DNA from: Pseudomonas sp. MM211
GTDB lineage: Bacteria; Pseudomonadota; Gammaproteobacteria; Pseudomonadales; Pseudomonadaceae
Assembly (NCBI RefSeq): GCF_020386635.1
Contig: NZ_CP081942.1
Coordinates: 1,550,001-1,614,000 of the forward strand
Reading direction: 5' to 3'
DNA: 64,000 nt
Below the pieces are notes generated by a model. It did not search any database. It had not been told where the DNA came from and saw only the letters and a program-made list of their open reading frames with translations. A program made the translations under genes and the position numbers. This document shows, one piece after another, positions 1 to 8,597 of this stretch; position 1 is the first letter of the stretch; every line of letters starts with the position of its first letter.

Positions 1-996
1 TACGCCAAGTACGGACTGGAAGTGGAAGCGGTGAAGACCGCAGGCTGGGCCGTGGCACGGGACAAGTCTCTGGCCGGTGAATACGATGCGTCGCACATGC
101 TCTCACCCATGCCGCTGGCCATCAGCCTTGGTCTGGGGGCGACGCCGACGCCCTACGTCATGCCGGCGCTGGAGAACATCAACGGCCAGGCCATCGTGCT
201 CAGCATGCAGCATCAGGACAAACGCGATCCCAAGCTGTGGAAAGGCATGCGCTTCGGAGTGCCTTTCGAATACTCGATGCACAATTTCCTGTTGCGTTAC
301 TACGTGGCCGAGCACGGCCTGGACCCGGATCGCGACATCCAGATACGGGTGGTGCCACCACCGGAAATGGTGGCCAACCTGCGCGCTGGCAACCTCGACG
401 GTTTTCTCTCACCCGATCCGTTCAACCAGCGCGCGGTGTGGGAGAAGGTGGGCTTCATCCACCTGCTGACCAAGGAACTTTGGCCCGGCCATCCCTGCTG
501 CGCCTTTGCTTGCAGTCAGCGCTTCGCCAGCGATAACCCCAATACTTACGGCGCCCTGTTGCATGCGCTGATTGACGCCACCCAGTACAGCTCCAAGGCC
601 GAGAATCGCAAAGCGGTCGCCGAGGTGATTTCCACCAAGAACTACCTCAATCAACCCGTAGCGGTGGTGCAGCAGGTGCTCAGCGGGCGTTATGCCGACG
701 GCTTGGGTAACGTCTATGACGAGCCGCAGCGCATCGACTTCGATCCGTTCCCCTGGCACTCGATGGCCGTGTGGATTCTGACCCAGATGAAGCGCTGGGG
801 TTACCTCAAGGGGGATGTCGACTACCGCGCCATCGCCGAGCGTGTATTTCTCGCCGCCGATGCTGGCAAGGTGATGAGTGATCTCGGGCTGCCGGTGCCG
901 GGCGACAGCTACAAGGGCTTCAGTGTGATGGGCAAGCCCTTCGATGCGGCCGACCCGGAAGGCTACCTGTCCAGCTTCCCATTGCGGAGGTCGTGA
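1..996 (+). CDS. cynA: ABC transporter substrate-binding protein, NrtA/CynA type (5' end outside window)
   Basis: The reading frame is open from the first base of the window, so the N-terminus including any signal peptide is missing. About 331 residues remain. The sequence is of the CmpA/NrtA/CynA family of periplasmic binding proteins for small anions, with family-like stretches such as NLRAGNLDGFLSPDPFNQRA and a C-terminal SMAVWILTQMKRWGYL segment. It is followed by its permease with a 1-base TGATG overlap, then ATPase and cyanase. That order is the cynABDS order known for cyanate uptake and use in cyanobacteria and P. pseudoalcaligenes, so cyanate is the likeliest ligand; nitrate or nitrite cannot be excluded from sequence. 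Confidence 0.85.
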   Translation, partial: YAKYGLEVEAVKTAGWAVARDKSLAGEYDASHMLSPMPLAISLGLGATPTPYVMPALENINGQAIVLSMQHQDKRDPKLWKGMRFGVPFEYSMHNFLLRYYVAEHGLDPDRDIQIRVVPPPEMVANLRAGNLDGFLSPDPFNQRAVWEKVGFIHLLTKELWPGHPCCAFACSQRFASDNPNTYGALLHALIDATQYSSKAENRKAVAEVISTKNYLNQPVAVVQQVLSGRYADGLGNVYDEPQRIDFDPFPWHSMAVWILTQMKRWGYLKGDVDYRAIAERVFLAADAGKVMSDLGLPVPGDSYKGFSVMGKPFDAADPEGYLSSFPLRRS

Positions 997-1832
997 TGAG
1001 CGCCTCCATGCCCCTGCGCGCGGCGATTCTTTCCGCGTTGCTGTTGGCACTGCTGCTGACCATCTGGGAAGTGCTCTGCCACGTGCCGGCCGGCAGCGCG
1101 ACGGCCGCCGATGACGAGTACGCACTGCTGATGGGCGAGGCCGAGCAACAGGCGCGAGTGCCGCCGCCCTCGGTGGTGCTGGCCCATGCCTACACGGAGC
1201 TGAGCCAGCCGTTCTATGACAACGGCCCCAACGACAAGGGCATCGGCATCCAGCTGGCGCACTCGTTGTACCGGGTGCTCAGCGGTTACCTGCTGGCGGC
1301 CTTGGTGGCGATTCCGGTCGGCTTCGTCATTGGCATGTCGCCTCTGATGTACCGGGTGCTGAATCCGTTCATCCAGATACTGCGGCCGATTTCGCCGTTG
1401 GCCTGGATGCCGCTGGCGTTGTTCGTGATCAAGGATTCGCAGACCTCGGCGATCTTCGTGATCTTCATCTGCTCGGTGTGGCCGATGCTGCTCAATACTG
1501 CGTTTGGCGTCGCGGGTGTACGCCGCGACTGGATCAACGTCGCCCGCACCCACGAGCTTGGCCCTTTACGCACGGCCATCAGCGTGATCCTGCCAGCAGC
1601 GCTGCCGACCATTCTCACCGGCATGCGGATCTCTGTGGGTATCGCCTGGCTGGTGATCGTCGCGGCCGAGATGCTCGTGGGCGGCACCGGTATCGGCTAC
1701 TACCTGTGGAACGAGTGGAACAACCTGGACCTGGCCAGCGTGATCTTCTCGATCCTGATGATCGGCGTGGTGGGTATGGTCCTCGATCTCATGCTTGGCA
1801 CTGTCGCCCGGCTCGTCAGTTACCAGGAGTGA
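996..1832 (+). CDS. cynB: ABC transporter permease, NrtB/CynB type
   Basis: Inner-membrane permease of the nitrate/sulfonate/cyanate ABC family, 278 residues. An N-terminal membrane anchor is followed by a periplasmic stretch and a BPD_transp_1 domain with several membrane helices (roughly residues 85-275). The ATPase-contact loop reads as DWINVARTHELGPLRTA. The ATG at 996 was chosen over the GTG just before it because GGAGG lies five bases upstream and the ATG overlaps the stop of the binding-protein gene by one base. It forms the membrane channel for the substrate delivered by the preceding gene product. Confidence 0.9.
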   Translation: MSASMPLRAAILSALLLALLLTIWEVLCHVPAGSATAADDEYALLMGEAEQQARVPPPSVVLAHAYTELSQPFYDNGPNDKGIGIQLAHSLYRVLSGYLLAALVAIPVGFVIGMSPLMYRVLNPFIQILRPISPLAWMPLALFVIKDSQTSAIFVIFICSVWPMLLNTAFGVAGVRRDWINVARTHELGPLRTAISVILPAALPTILTGMRISVGIAWLVIVAAEMLVGGTGIGYYLWNEWNNLDLASVIFSILMIGVVGMVLDLMLGTVARLVSYQE

Positions 1833-1836
1833 TGTC

Positions 1837-2742
1837 ATGTCCCGTTATTTTCTCGAAGCCTGGCGTCTGGCCAAGCGCTTCCCGCAGCCCGGCGGAGATC
1901 CGCTGACAGTGTTCGAAGAGGTCAGTTTCGGGCTCGCCAAAGGGGAGTTCGTCTGCATCATCGGTCATTCCGGTTGCGGAAAATCGACCATCCTCAATGC
2001 CCTCGCCGGGCTGGACAGCTTCAGTGAGGGCACGCTGGAGATGGCTGGCAAGGAGGTTGCCGGCCCCAGCCTGGAGCGCGGCGTGGTGTTCCAGAACTAC
2101 AGCCTGCTGCCTTGGTTGAGTGCACTGGATAACGTCGATTTTGGCGTGCGTGCGCGCTTCCCGGACTGGTCCAGGGCGCAGTGCCAGGCTCACAGTCGCC
2201 AATACCTGGCCATGGTCGGCCTGGGCGGCTCCGAGACACGCAAGCCGGCGCAACTTTCAGGTGGCATGCGCCAGCGGGTCAGCATTGCCCGCGCGTTTGC
2301 CACGCAGCCGCAACTGCTGTTGCTCGACGAGCCCTTCGGCGCATTGGATGCCCTGACCCGCGGCGTCATCCAGGACGAGCTGATCAAGATCTGGAGCGAG
2401 ACGCGGCAGACGGTGTTCATGATCACCCACGATGTCGACGAAGCGATCCTGCTCGCTGACCGCATCCTACTGATGACCAATGGCCCCCAGGCGCGTATCG
2501 CCGAGTCGGTACGCATCGATCTGCCCCGGCCACGCCAGCGCGATCAGGTCATCCATGACCCGGCGTACTACCGCATCCGCAATCACCTCGTGGATTTTCT
2601 GGTCAATCGATCCGCCCAACTGCGTGGCCACACCGTCGCCGATGCCAATGGGTTCGCCCCCGAGATCAATCCAGCCCTGGACGACAGCGTAGCGACCAGG
2701 GTCGTACCACCGTCCCCTGCTAAGGAGTTCCACCATGGATAA
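1837..2742 (+). CDS. cynD: ABC transporter ATP-binding protein, NrtD/CynD type
   Basis: Cytoplasmic ATPase of the importer, 301 residues. It carries Walker A (GHSGCGKST), the Q-loop, the signature LSGGMRQR, Walker B (LLLLDEPFGALD) and the switch His in MITHDVDEA. The frame is open further upstream, but the ATG at 1837 follows a CAGGAG ribosome site and leaves only four bases after the permease stop. The last 50 or so residues form a tail past the ATPase core. Its 3' end overlaps the cyanase start by eight bases, which suggests translational coupling of transport and cyanate breakdown. Confidence 0.9.
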   Translation: MSRYFLEAWRLAKRFPQPGGDPLTVFEEVSFGLAKGEFVCIIGHSGCGKSTILNALAGLDSFSEGTLEMAGKEVAGPSLERGVVFQNYSLLPWLSALDNVDFGVRARFPDWSRAQCQAHSRQYLAMVGLGGSETRKPAQLSGGMRQRVSIARAFATQPQLLLLDEPFGALDALTRGVIQDELIKIWSETRQTVFMITHDVDEAILLADRILLMTNGPQARIAESVRIDLPRPRQRDQVIHDPAYYRIRNHLVDFLVNRSAQLRGHTVADANGFAPEINPALDDSVATRVVPPSPAKEFHHG

Positions 2743-3175
2743 GCAACAGATGAGCAGCACCATCATCGCCGCCAAGCAGCGGCTCGGCCTCGACTGGGCG
2801 GCGATCGGCCAGGGCATCGACATGTCGCCGGTGTGGGTCACTTCGGCCTGCCTGGGTATGAACAGCATGCCCAAGGCGCACGCCGATGCGTTGTGCGAAA
2901 CGCTCGAGCTGTCCGAGGAAGTGTCTGCTGCGCTGCAGGCCTTCCCGCACAAGCACTGGGACAAGAGCATCCCCACCGACCCGCTGATCTACCGCTTCTA
3001 CGAGATGATCAATGTCTATGGTGAGACCATCAAGGAGCTGATTCACGAGGAATTCGGCGACGGCATCATGAGCGCCATCGACTTCAGCATGGATATTTCC
3101 CGCGTCGCCGACCCCAAGGGCGACCGCGTGCAGATCGTGCTCAATGGCAAGTTCCTGCCTTACCGGAGCTGGTGA
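2735..3175 (+). CDS. cynS: Cyanate hydratase (cyanase)
   Basis: Cyanase converts cyanate plus bicarbonate to ammonia and CO2, supplying nitrogen and removing toxic cyanate. The 146-residue protein has the family length: an N-terminal helix-turn-helix-like dimerisation domain (about 1-75) and the catalytic C-terminal domain. The catalytic residues are in place as Arg87 and Glu90 in LIYRFYEMI and Ser113 in GIMSAIDFSM. The ATG overlaps the end of the ATPase gene by eight bases. It is the last gene of the operon, closed by the terminator at 3206-3236. The regulator expected upstream lies outside the window. Confidence 0.97.
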   Translation: MDKQQMSSTIIAAKQRLGLDWAAIGQGIDMSPVWVTSACLGMNSMPKAHADALCETLELSEEVSAALQAFPHKHWDKSIPTDPLIYRFYEMINVYGETIKELIHEEFGDGIMSAIDFSMDISRVADPKGDRVQIVLNGKFLPYRSW

Positions 3176-3205
3176 CAGCGTCGCGGCATATCGTCGCGAT
3201 GGACG

Positions 3206-3236
3206 AAAGGCACGGCACCCGCCGTGCCTTTTGTTT
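3206..3236 (+). terminator. Rho-independent terminator of the cyn operon
   Basis: A perfect 11-bp stem AAAGGCACGGC (3206-3216) pairs with GCCGTGCCTTT (3221-3231) around an ACCC loop and runs into TTTTGTTTT. It lies 30 bases after the cynS stop and 45 bases before hemE. Confidence 0.92.
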
Positions 3237-3280
3237 TGGGGTCTGCGAAAATGCCCGCACTTTTCTGCTGGACACTGCCC

Positions 3281-4348
3281 ATGACTGCCCTGAAGAACGA
3301 CCGTTTCCTACGTGCCCTGCTCAAGCAGCCCGTCGACGTCACGCCGGTGTGGATGATGCGCCAGGCCGGTCGTTACCTGCCGGAATACCGGGCCAGCCGC
3401 GCCAAGGCTGGGGATTTCATGGGGCTGATGATGAACCCCGAGTTCGCCTGCGAAGTCACCCTGCAGCCGCTGGATCGCTACCCGCAGCTGGATGCTGCCA
3501 TCCTCTTTTCCGACATCCTCACCATCCCCCACGCCATGGGCCAGGGGCTGTATTTTGAGACCGGTGAGGGGCCGCGCTTCAAGAAGGTCATCAGCAGCGC
3601 TGCCGATATCGATGCGTTGCCGATTCCTGACCCCGAGAAGGATCTGGGCTATGTGATGGATGCCGTACGCACTATCAAATCTGCACTGGGTGGCCGTGTT
3701 CCGCTGATCGGCTTTTCCGGCAGCCCGTGGACGCTGGCGACCTACATGGTCGAGGGCGGCTCGTCGAAGGACTTCCGCAAGATCAAGGCGATGCTTTACG
3801 ACCAGCCCGAGGCCATGCATGCGTTGCTCGACAAGCTGGCGCAGTCGGTCACGGCTTACCTCAATGGGCAGATCCTTGCCGGTGCCCAGGCGGTACAGAT
3901 CTTCGATACCTGGGGTGGCAACCTGTCGTCAGCGGCCTACCAGGCGTTCTCCCTGGCTTACATGCAAAAGATCGTCGATGGCCTGATCCGCGAGCATGAC
4001 GGGCGCAAGATCCCGGTGATCCTGTTCACCAAGAATGGCGGGCTGTGGCTGGAGTCGATGGCAGCCACTGGCGCCGATGCGCTGGGGTTGGACTGGAGCT
4101 GTGATATCGGCGAGGCGCGCCGCCGTGTCGGTAGCCAAGTGGCTTTGCAAGGCAACATGGATCCTACCGTGCTGTATGCCAAGCCTGCGGCGATTCGCGC
4201 CGAGGTGGCGCGTATCCTCGCCAGCTACGGCACTGGCAGTGGTCATGTATTCAATCTGGGGCACGGCATCACCCCGGAAGTCGATCCTGCTCATGCCGGG
4301 GCCTTCCTCGAAGCGGTGCACGAGCTGTCTGCCGACTATCACCGCTGA
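3281..4348 (+). CDS. hemE: Uroporphyrinogen decarboxylase
   Basis: HemE decarboxylates the four acetate side chains of uroporphyrinogen III to give coproporphyrinogen III in heme biosynthesis; it is a cytosolic enzyme without cofactor. The protein is 355 residues, the usual length. It has the N-terminal signature [15 protein letters not shown] with the substrate-binding Arg, the conserved [16 protein letters not shown] segment, and a C-terminal [10 protein letters not shown] motif. The frame is open 57 bases further upstream, but that part overlaps the cyn terminator, so the ATG at 3281 is chosen. It stands alone between the cyn terminator and the convergent DUF2141 gene. Confidence 0.97.
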   Translation: MTALKNDRFLRALLKQPVDVTPVWMMRQAGRYLPEYRASRAKAGDFMGLMMNPEFACEVTLQPLDRYPQLDAAILFSDILTIPHAMGQGLYFETGEGPRFKKVISSAADIDALPIPDPEKDLGYVMDAVRTIKSALGGRVPLIGFSGSPWTLATYMVEGGSSKDFRKIKAMLYDQPEAMHALLDKLAQSVTAYLNGQILAGAQAVQIFDTWGGNLSSAAYQAFSLAYMQKIVDGLIREHDGRKIPVILFTKNGGLWLESMAATGADALGLDWSCDIGEARRRVGSQVALQGNMDPTVLYAKPAAIRAEVARILASYGTGSGHVFNLGHGITPEVDPAHAGAFLEAVHELSADYHR

Positions 4349-4354
4349 TCGGCA

Positions 4355-4807
4355 TCACTGCGCCTGGCGCCCTCCGCGAGGTTGGCGCAGGCGTATGTCG
4401 ATCAGGGTGTCGTCTTCGTCATGCTCGAATCTGGCGCCTTGGGGCTTGGGCTTGCCTTTCAGGAGTGACGGATTGCCGGAGAAGCCCACGGGCTCGAGCG
4501 GAATGCCGCGCGGGCTGAGGTCGAGACGCCCGTTGCCGTTGGCGTCCTGAAACAACTGCAGAGCGTATTGCCCAGGTGGTACGTCTTTCAGGATCAGTTG
4601 CTCGCCTTCACCTTGCTGCTCGCGCAGCATCGGTTCCCAGCTTTCCTGGTCGGCAGCGACCAGTGCCAGGTAAAGCTTGGCGGCACTCTCGTTGCCTTCC
4701 ACGCGTATCAGCAGATCCCCCGCCTGCGCCGACAAAGAGGCGAACAGGAGAACCACTGCGCAGACCGTGCAGCGTTTGGTTACGATTTGAAGAATTCTCT
4801 GTGGCAT
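4355..4807 (-). CDS. DUF2141-family secreted protein
   Basis: A 150-residue exported protein. Residues 1-29 look like a signal peptide (KRCTVCAVVLLFASLSAQAG). The rest matches the DUF2141 family, recognisable by FQDANGNGRLD and by GIPLEPVGFS, a small beta-rich domain often found beside pigment genes. It reads away from darA; the two starts are only 31 bases apart, so they probably share a bidirectional promoter. A CATAAT hexamer at 4805-4810 could be a -10 box for darA. Function unknown; the position suggests an envelope role for the resorcinol/polyene pigment. Confidence 0.75.
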   Translation of the reverse strand: MPQRILQIVTKRCTVCAVVLLFASLSAQAGDLLIRVEGNESAAKLYLALVAADQESWEPMLREQQGEGEQLILKDVPPGQYALQLFQDANGNGRLDLSPRGIPLEPVGFSGNPSLLKGKPKPQGARFEHDEDDTLIDIRLRQPRGGRQAQ

Positions 4808-4838
4808 AATCCGCCCATTTTGCAGGGATTCGCTTTAA

Positions 4839-5756
4839 ATGCGTCAGGTTCTAGTCGTTCACTTCTCACAGACTGGCCAATTGAACCGCCTGGTGCAATC
4901 GGTCTGTGCGCCGTTGCAGGCGAGTGAAGGCATTCAGGTGGATTTCCTGGCGCTGCAACCGGCCAAGCCTTTTCCCTTCCCGTGGCCCTTTCTTGGTTTC
5001 TTCCGGATCTTCCCGGAAACCGTGTTGATGAAGCCGCAGCCGTTGCTGCCGCTGACGGTCGACCCCGAGAAACGCTACGACCTGATCATTCTCGCCTATC
5101 AGGTGTGGTTTCTGTCGCCGTCGCTGCCGTTCACCAGTTTCCTCGCGTCGCCTGAAGCCGCTCGGTTGTTGAAGGATACGCCGGTAGTGACCCTGATCGG
5201 TTGTCGCAACATGTGGCTGATGGCCCAGGAAAAGGTCAAGGCACGCCTGCAGGCACTGGGCGCGAAGCTGGTCGACAACGTGGTGCTCACCGATGCTTGT
5301 GGTACGGCGGCGAGTTTCCTGGCCACACCACTGTGGATGTTCACCGGCCGGCAGAAGCCCTACAGCTGGGTGCCACGCGCCGGTATCGACGAAACGGAAA
5401 TGGCCAATGCCGGCCGCTTCGGCGATGCCATGGCACGCCGCCTGCTTGCAGACGAGCAGCCCATCGAGCAGCCGATGCTCAGCGGCCTTGGTGCAGTCAA
5501 AGTGGATGAAAAACTGATCGCCAGTGAAAAGGTCGGCAATCGCAGCTTCACGCTATGGAGCCGACTGCTTACCGCGCTCGGCCCGCAGCAAAGCAAGCGC
5601 CGCGGCGCCGGGCTGGTGGTGTACATCGTCTTCCTGATCTGCCTGATTCTGACCGTGGTGCCGATCAGTGCCCTGTTGAAAAAGTTGTTGGCCCCGCTGT
5701 TCAAGGCGCGAATCCAGCGTGAAAAGGCCTACTTCGCCGGCCCGTCCGGCGAGTGA
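4839..5756 (+). CDS. darA: Dialkylresorcinol condensing enzyme (DarA-like)
   Basis: DarA-type enzymes join two beta-keto acyl chains and cyclise and aromatise them into a 2,5-dialkylresorcinol. This 305-residue protein has an N-terminal flavodoxin-like start (VLVVHFSQTGQLNRL). The domain continues to about residue 215, and a hydrophobic C-terminal helix (about 262-285, VYIVFLICLILTVVPISAL) followed by basic residues would anchor it to the inner membrane. It is first in a + strand run with darB, an unknown gene and a BtrH-like gene. The assignment rests on family resemblance and on the adjacent DarB-type KAS III. Confidence 0.85.
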   Translation: MRQVLVVHFSQTGQLNRLVQSVCAPLQASEGIQVDFLALQPAKPFPFPWPFLGFFRIFPETVLMKPQPLLPLTVDPEKRYDLIILAYQVWFLSPSLPFTSFLASPEAARLLKDTPVVTLIGCRNMWLMAQEKVKARLQALGAKLVDNVVLTDACGTAASFLATPLWMFTGRQKPYSWVPRAGIDETEMANAGRFGDAMARRLLADEQPIEQPMLSGLGAVKVDEKLIASEKVGNRSFTLWSRLLTALGPQQSKRRGAGLVVYIVFLICLILTVVPISALLKKLLAPLFKARIQREKAYFAGPSGE

Positions 5757-5775
5757 AGTGACCCGAGGTAATCCC

Positions 5776-6933
5776 GTGGTAACACCCGTATTCATCAATC
5801 GCATCAGTGCCAGCCTGCCCCATGACCCAGTCGACAACGAGCAGATGGAAGCTCGCCTCGGTATGGTTGGCGGCAAGCCATCGCGCGCCCGCAAGCTGGT
5901 CTTGCGCCGTAATGGCATTCAGCAGCGCCACTACGTCATCGACCCGCTGACCGGTGAGCCGAGCATGAGCAATGCGCAACTGAGCGCCGAGGCGATCCGG
6001 GGTCTGGTAGGGGAGGGGTTCGCGCTGGACAGCCTGGACTGTCTGGTCGCCAGCACTTCGTCTCCCGACCAAGTGATGCCAGGCCATGCGGTGATGGTGC
6101 ATGGCGAGCTGGGCAATCCGCCTTGCGAGGTCGCGACCACGGCGGGTATCTGCCTGTGCGGAATGACCGCGCTGAAATACGCCTGGATGAGCGTGGCCAG
6201 CGGTGAAAGTCGCAATGCCGTGGCCTGCGGCTCCGAAGTGGCTTCGACGCTGATGCAGGCGCGCAACTTCAATGCCGAGTACGAGAGCCGCGTCGAGGAG
6301 CTGGAGAACCATCCGGAGATCGCTTTCGAGAAGGATTTCCTGCGATGGATGCTTTCCGACGGTGCTGGCGCCGTGCTGCTGCAGGATCATCCCAACGCTA
6401 GCGGGCTGAGCCTGCGTGTCGACTGGCTGGATATCCTCTCGTTCGCCGACCAGATGCCCGCCTGTATGTATGCCGGCGCCGAGATGCAAGACGGCAGCCT
6501 GCGTGGCTGGAGCCGCTATGACGCCGATGAGCGCGCCCGTCAGTCGGTGATGGCGATCAAGCAGGACGTCAAACTGCTCAACGAGAACATCGTCAAATAC
6601 ACCGTGGAAGAGGCTTTGCGGCGCATCATGGCGCGCCGTGAGCTGCGCGTGGCGGACATCGACTGGTTCCTGCCGCATTACTCGTCGGAGTTCTTCCGCG
6701 ACCGTCTGGCCGTGGGGCTGGCCAATGTCGACCTGCCAATCCCGATGGAGCGCTGGTTCACCAACCTGACCAGCAAGGGCAACACTGGCGCAGCGTCGAT
6801 CTTCATCATCCTTGAAGAGCTGTTCAATGGCGGGCAGCTGCGCAGTGGCCAGAAGCTGCTGTGCTACGTGCCGGAAAGTGGGCGCTTCTCCAGTGCATTC
6901 ATGCACCTCACGGTGGTCGGCAATGAAGCTTGA
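5776..6933 (+). CDS. darB: 3-oxoacyl-ACP synthase III (DarB-like)
   Basis: KAS III-family ketosynthase expected to elongate an acyl-CoA or acyl-ACP to the beta-keto intermediate used by DarA. The 385-residue protein has the catalytic His301 (WFLPHYSSEFF) and Asn336 (SKGNTGAAS). The nucleophile lies in ATTAGICLCGM, either Cys126 or Cys128. The GTG at 5776 is preferred over an upstream ATG that would overlap darA, because an AGG-rich site sits about eight bases upstream. It overlaps the next gene by 11 bases. Adjacent darA-darB is the hallmark of dialkylresorcinol clusters, including flexirubin loci. Confidence 0.88.
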   Translation: MVTPVFINRISASLPHDPVDNEQMEARLGMVGGKPSRARKLVLRRNGIQQRHYVIDPLTGEPSMSNAQLSAEAIRGLVGEGFALDSLDCLVASTSSPDQVMPGHAVMVHGELGNPPCEVATTAGICLCGMTALKYAWMSVASGESRNAVACGSEVASTLMQARNFNAEYESRVEELENHPEIAFEKDFLRWMLSDGAGAVLLQDHPNASGLSLRVDWLDILSFADQMPACMYAGAEMQDGSLRGWSRYDADERARQSVMAIKQDVKLLNENIVKYTVEEALRRIMARRELRVADIDWFLPHYSSEFFRDRLAVGLANVDLPIPMERWFTNLTSKGNTGAASIFIILEELFNGGQLRSGQKLLCYVPESGRFSSAFMHLTVVGNEA

Positions 6934-7330
6934 CGAGGTTCCTCAGGATCACAGCTCCACCTACGGTGGCCACAGCAAGCTGGTCTACGCCGTGGATGCC
7001 AGCGGCCATTACCAGGGCACCCAAAGCGATGGCTGGGAGCCCGAGTCGTACTCCACTCAGCTCGCGGTCGCCGAGCTGGAGGCTCAGGAGGCCGAGGCCG
7101 AAGCAGCCTGGCGCCGTGGCGAGCTGTCGCCGCTGAAATGCCTGATGTATCGCTACCGCATGGACGAGCCGGCGCTGGCGCAGATCTCCGGGCTCTGGCA
7201 ATGGCGCGTGCGCCGGCATTTTCGCCCCGAGATCTACCGGCGCCTGAGCGATTCGCTGCTGGCCCGCTATGCCGAGGCCTTTGGCCTGCCCGTCGACGAA
7301 TTGCGTCGCTATCAGAAGGAGCTGCCATGA
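6923..7330 (+). CDS. Unknown protein of the dar operon, possible helix-turn-helix
   Basis: Not recognised with certainty; 135 residues. The first third is polar (DHSSTYGGHSKLVYAVDASG). The middle is an acidic helix (LEAQEAEAEAAWRRGE). The last 70 residues, ALAQISGLWQWRVRRHFRPE through LARYAEAFGLPVDELRRYQ, look like a compact helical domain resembling an XRE-type helix-turn-helix. The ATG at 6923 overlaps darB by 11 bases, and its stop overlaps the next ATG (ATGA), so it is co-translated with its neighbours. It may be a regulator or a partner protein of resorcinol synthesis. Confidence 0.7.
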   Translation: MKLDEVPQDHSSTYGGHSKLVYAVDASGHYQGTQSDGWEPESYSTQLAVAELEAQEAEAEAAWRRGELSPLKCLMYRYRMDEPALAQISGLWQWRVRRHFRPEIYRRLSDSLLARYAEAFGLPVDELRRYQKELP

Positions 7331-8322
7331 GCGCATTCGAGCACCGCCAGAGCGCCCACTGCGAAAGCGGCGTGATGGCCAGTCTGCTGACCCATGCCGG
7401 TCTGCCGATGAGCGAACCGATGGCGTTCGGCCTGGCCTCTGGACTGGCGTTCGCCTACCTGCCGATCGTCAAGCTGGGCGGCATGCCGCTGATTGCCTAC
7501 CGCATGCCGCCCCGTCACCTGATCAAGACGCTGAGCAAGCGCCTGGGCGTGCGCCTGACTAGCCGTACCTTCTCCAATCCCGAGCAGGGACGTGTCGCCC
7601 TCGATGCCGCACTCGACAGTGGGCGCCTGGCTGGGCTGCAGAGCTCGGTTTTCTGGCTGCCGTACTTTCCGCCAGAAATGCGCTTTCACTTCAACGCCCA
7701 CAACCTGCTGGCCTATGGTCGCGAGGGTAACGAATACCTGCTCAGCGACCCAGTGTTCGAGGCGCCGGTACGCTGTGCCGCCGAGGATCTGCAGAAGGCA
7801 CGCTTCGCCAAGGGTGCTCTGGCGGCCAAGGGGCTGATGTATTACCTGGACGACGTGCCGCCCGATCAGGACTGGGAGCGGCTGATTCGCAAGAGCGTGC
7901 TGTCGACCGCGCGTATCCTCGATGGCATGCCGCTGCCGTGGATCGGCATTCGTGGCATTGGCCACCTGGCCAAGCGCGTCGAGGCACTCGATCCGGCTCA
8001 GGCCAAGTACAACCGCCTTTACCTCACCCACATCGTGCGCATGCAGGAGGAGATCGGTACCGGTGGTGCAGGCTTCCGCTTCATGTACGCGAGCTTCCTG
8101 CAGGAGGCCGGCGAGAAGATTGGCGATACCACGCTGCAGGAAGCTTCGGTGCGCATGACCGCAGTGGGCGATGATTGGCGCCAGTTCGCCTCAGCGTGCG
8201 TACGGGCCAGCCGTAGCAAGGGCGAAGCGCCGGACTTCCGGCCGATCGCCGATAGGCTGCGCGGCATTGCCAGTCAGGAACGCGCCTTGATGAAAGAGCT
8301 TGGCGCCTGGGCCAAGCGCTGA
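7327..8322 (+). CDS. BtrH-like putative acyltransferase
   Basis: 331 residues. The N-terminal part resembles the BtrH_N domain, named for the butirosin enzyme that moves an acyl group from an ACP to an acceptor; the C-terminal part resembles DUF4872. A papain-like Cys-His-Asp set is visible: Cys12 (SAHCESGVMA), His125 (HFNAHNLLAYG) and Asp141 (YLLSDPVF). It is coupled to the preceding gene by an ATGA overlap and ends the dar operon. By analogy it could transfer an acyl chain from an ACP to the resorcinol, for example forming the ester between dialkylresorcinol and aryl polyene. That role is inference. Confidence 0.75.
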   Translation: MSAFEHRQSAHCESGVMASLLTHAGLPMSEPMAFGLASGLAFAYLPIVKLGGMPLIAYRMPPRHLIKTLSKRLGVRLTSRTFSNPEQGRVALDAALDSGRLAGLQSSVFWLPYFPPEMRFHFNAHNLLAYGREGNEYLLSDPVFEAPVRCAAEDLQKARFAKGALAAKGLMYYLDDVPPDQDWERLIRKSVLSTARILDGMPLPWIGIRGIGHLAKRVEALDPAQAKYNRLYLTHIVRMQEEIGTGGAGFRFMYASFLQEAGEKIGDTTLQEASVRMTAVGDDWRQFASACVRASRSKGEAPDFRPIADRLRGIASQERALMKELGAWAKR

Positions 8323-8597
8323 GTGCGGCACCGATCTAAGTAAGGCGAGCTGGTGGGCTAAAGCACCACCCTACGGGACGAGCCGCATGATCGTTCCCAC
8401 GCTCCGCGTGGTAACGCCCCTGGCGGGCGCTCTGCGCCCAGTTAGAGTGTGCATCGCGGAGAGATGTGCTGCCAAGCTGGGCGGGCGATCCGTTGTAGGG
8501 TGGGCTTTAGCCCACCAAGCGTCCAACCGGGGCATCGATCTGCTGGGCTTAAGCGGATCGCCCCACCCCCTGTGAGGTGAGTTCGTCGGAGGAACGT
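8323..8597. repeat. Convergent intergenic region with inverted REP-like repeats
   Basis: No gene is seen between two convergent operons. The segment at 8350-8374 (TGGTGGGCTAAAGCACCACC core) is repeated in inverted order at 8496-8518 (GTAGGGTGGGCTTTAGCCCA). Between them, 8391-8415 holds an imperfect palindrome TTCCCACGCTCCGCGTGGTAA. These look like chromosomal REP-type palindromes and may stop transcription from both sides. Confidence 0.7.

Noticed and set aside
409..1125. 238-codon minus-strand frame over cynA/cynB
   Set aside because: It is a GC-rich antisense shadow of two well supported transporter genes.
4787..4810. TTGAAG...CATAAT as darA promoter
   Set aside because: Spacing is only 12 bases; CATAAT alone is kept as a possible -10.
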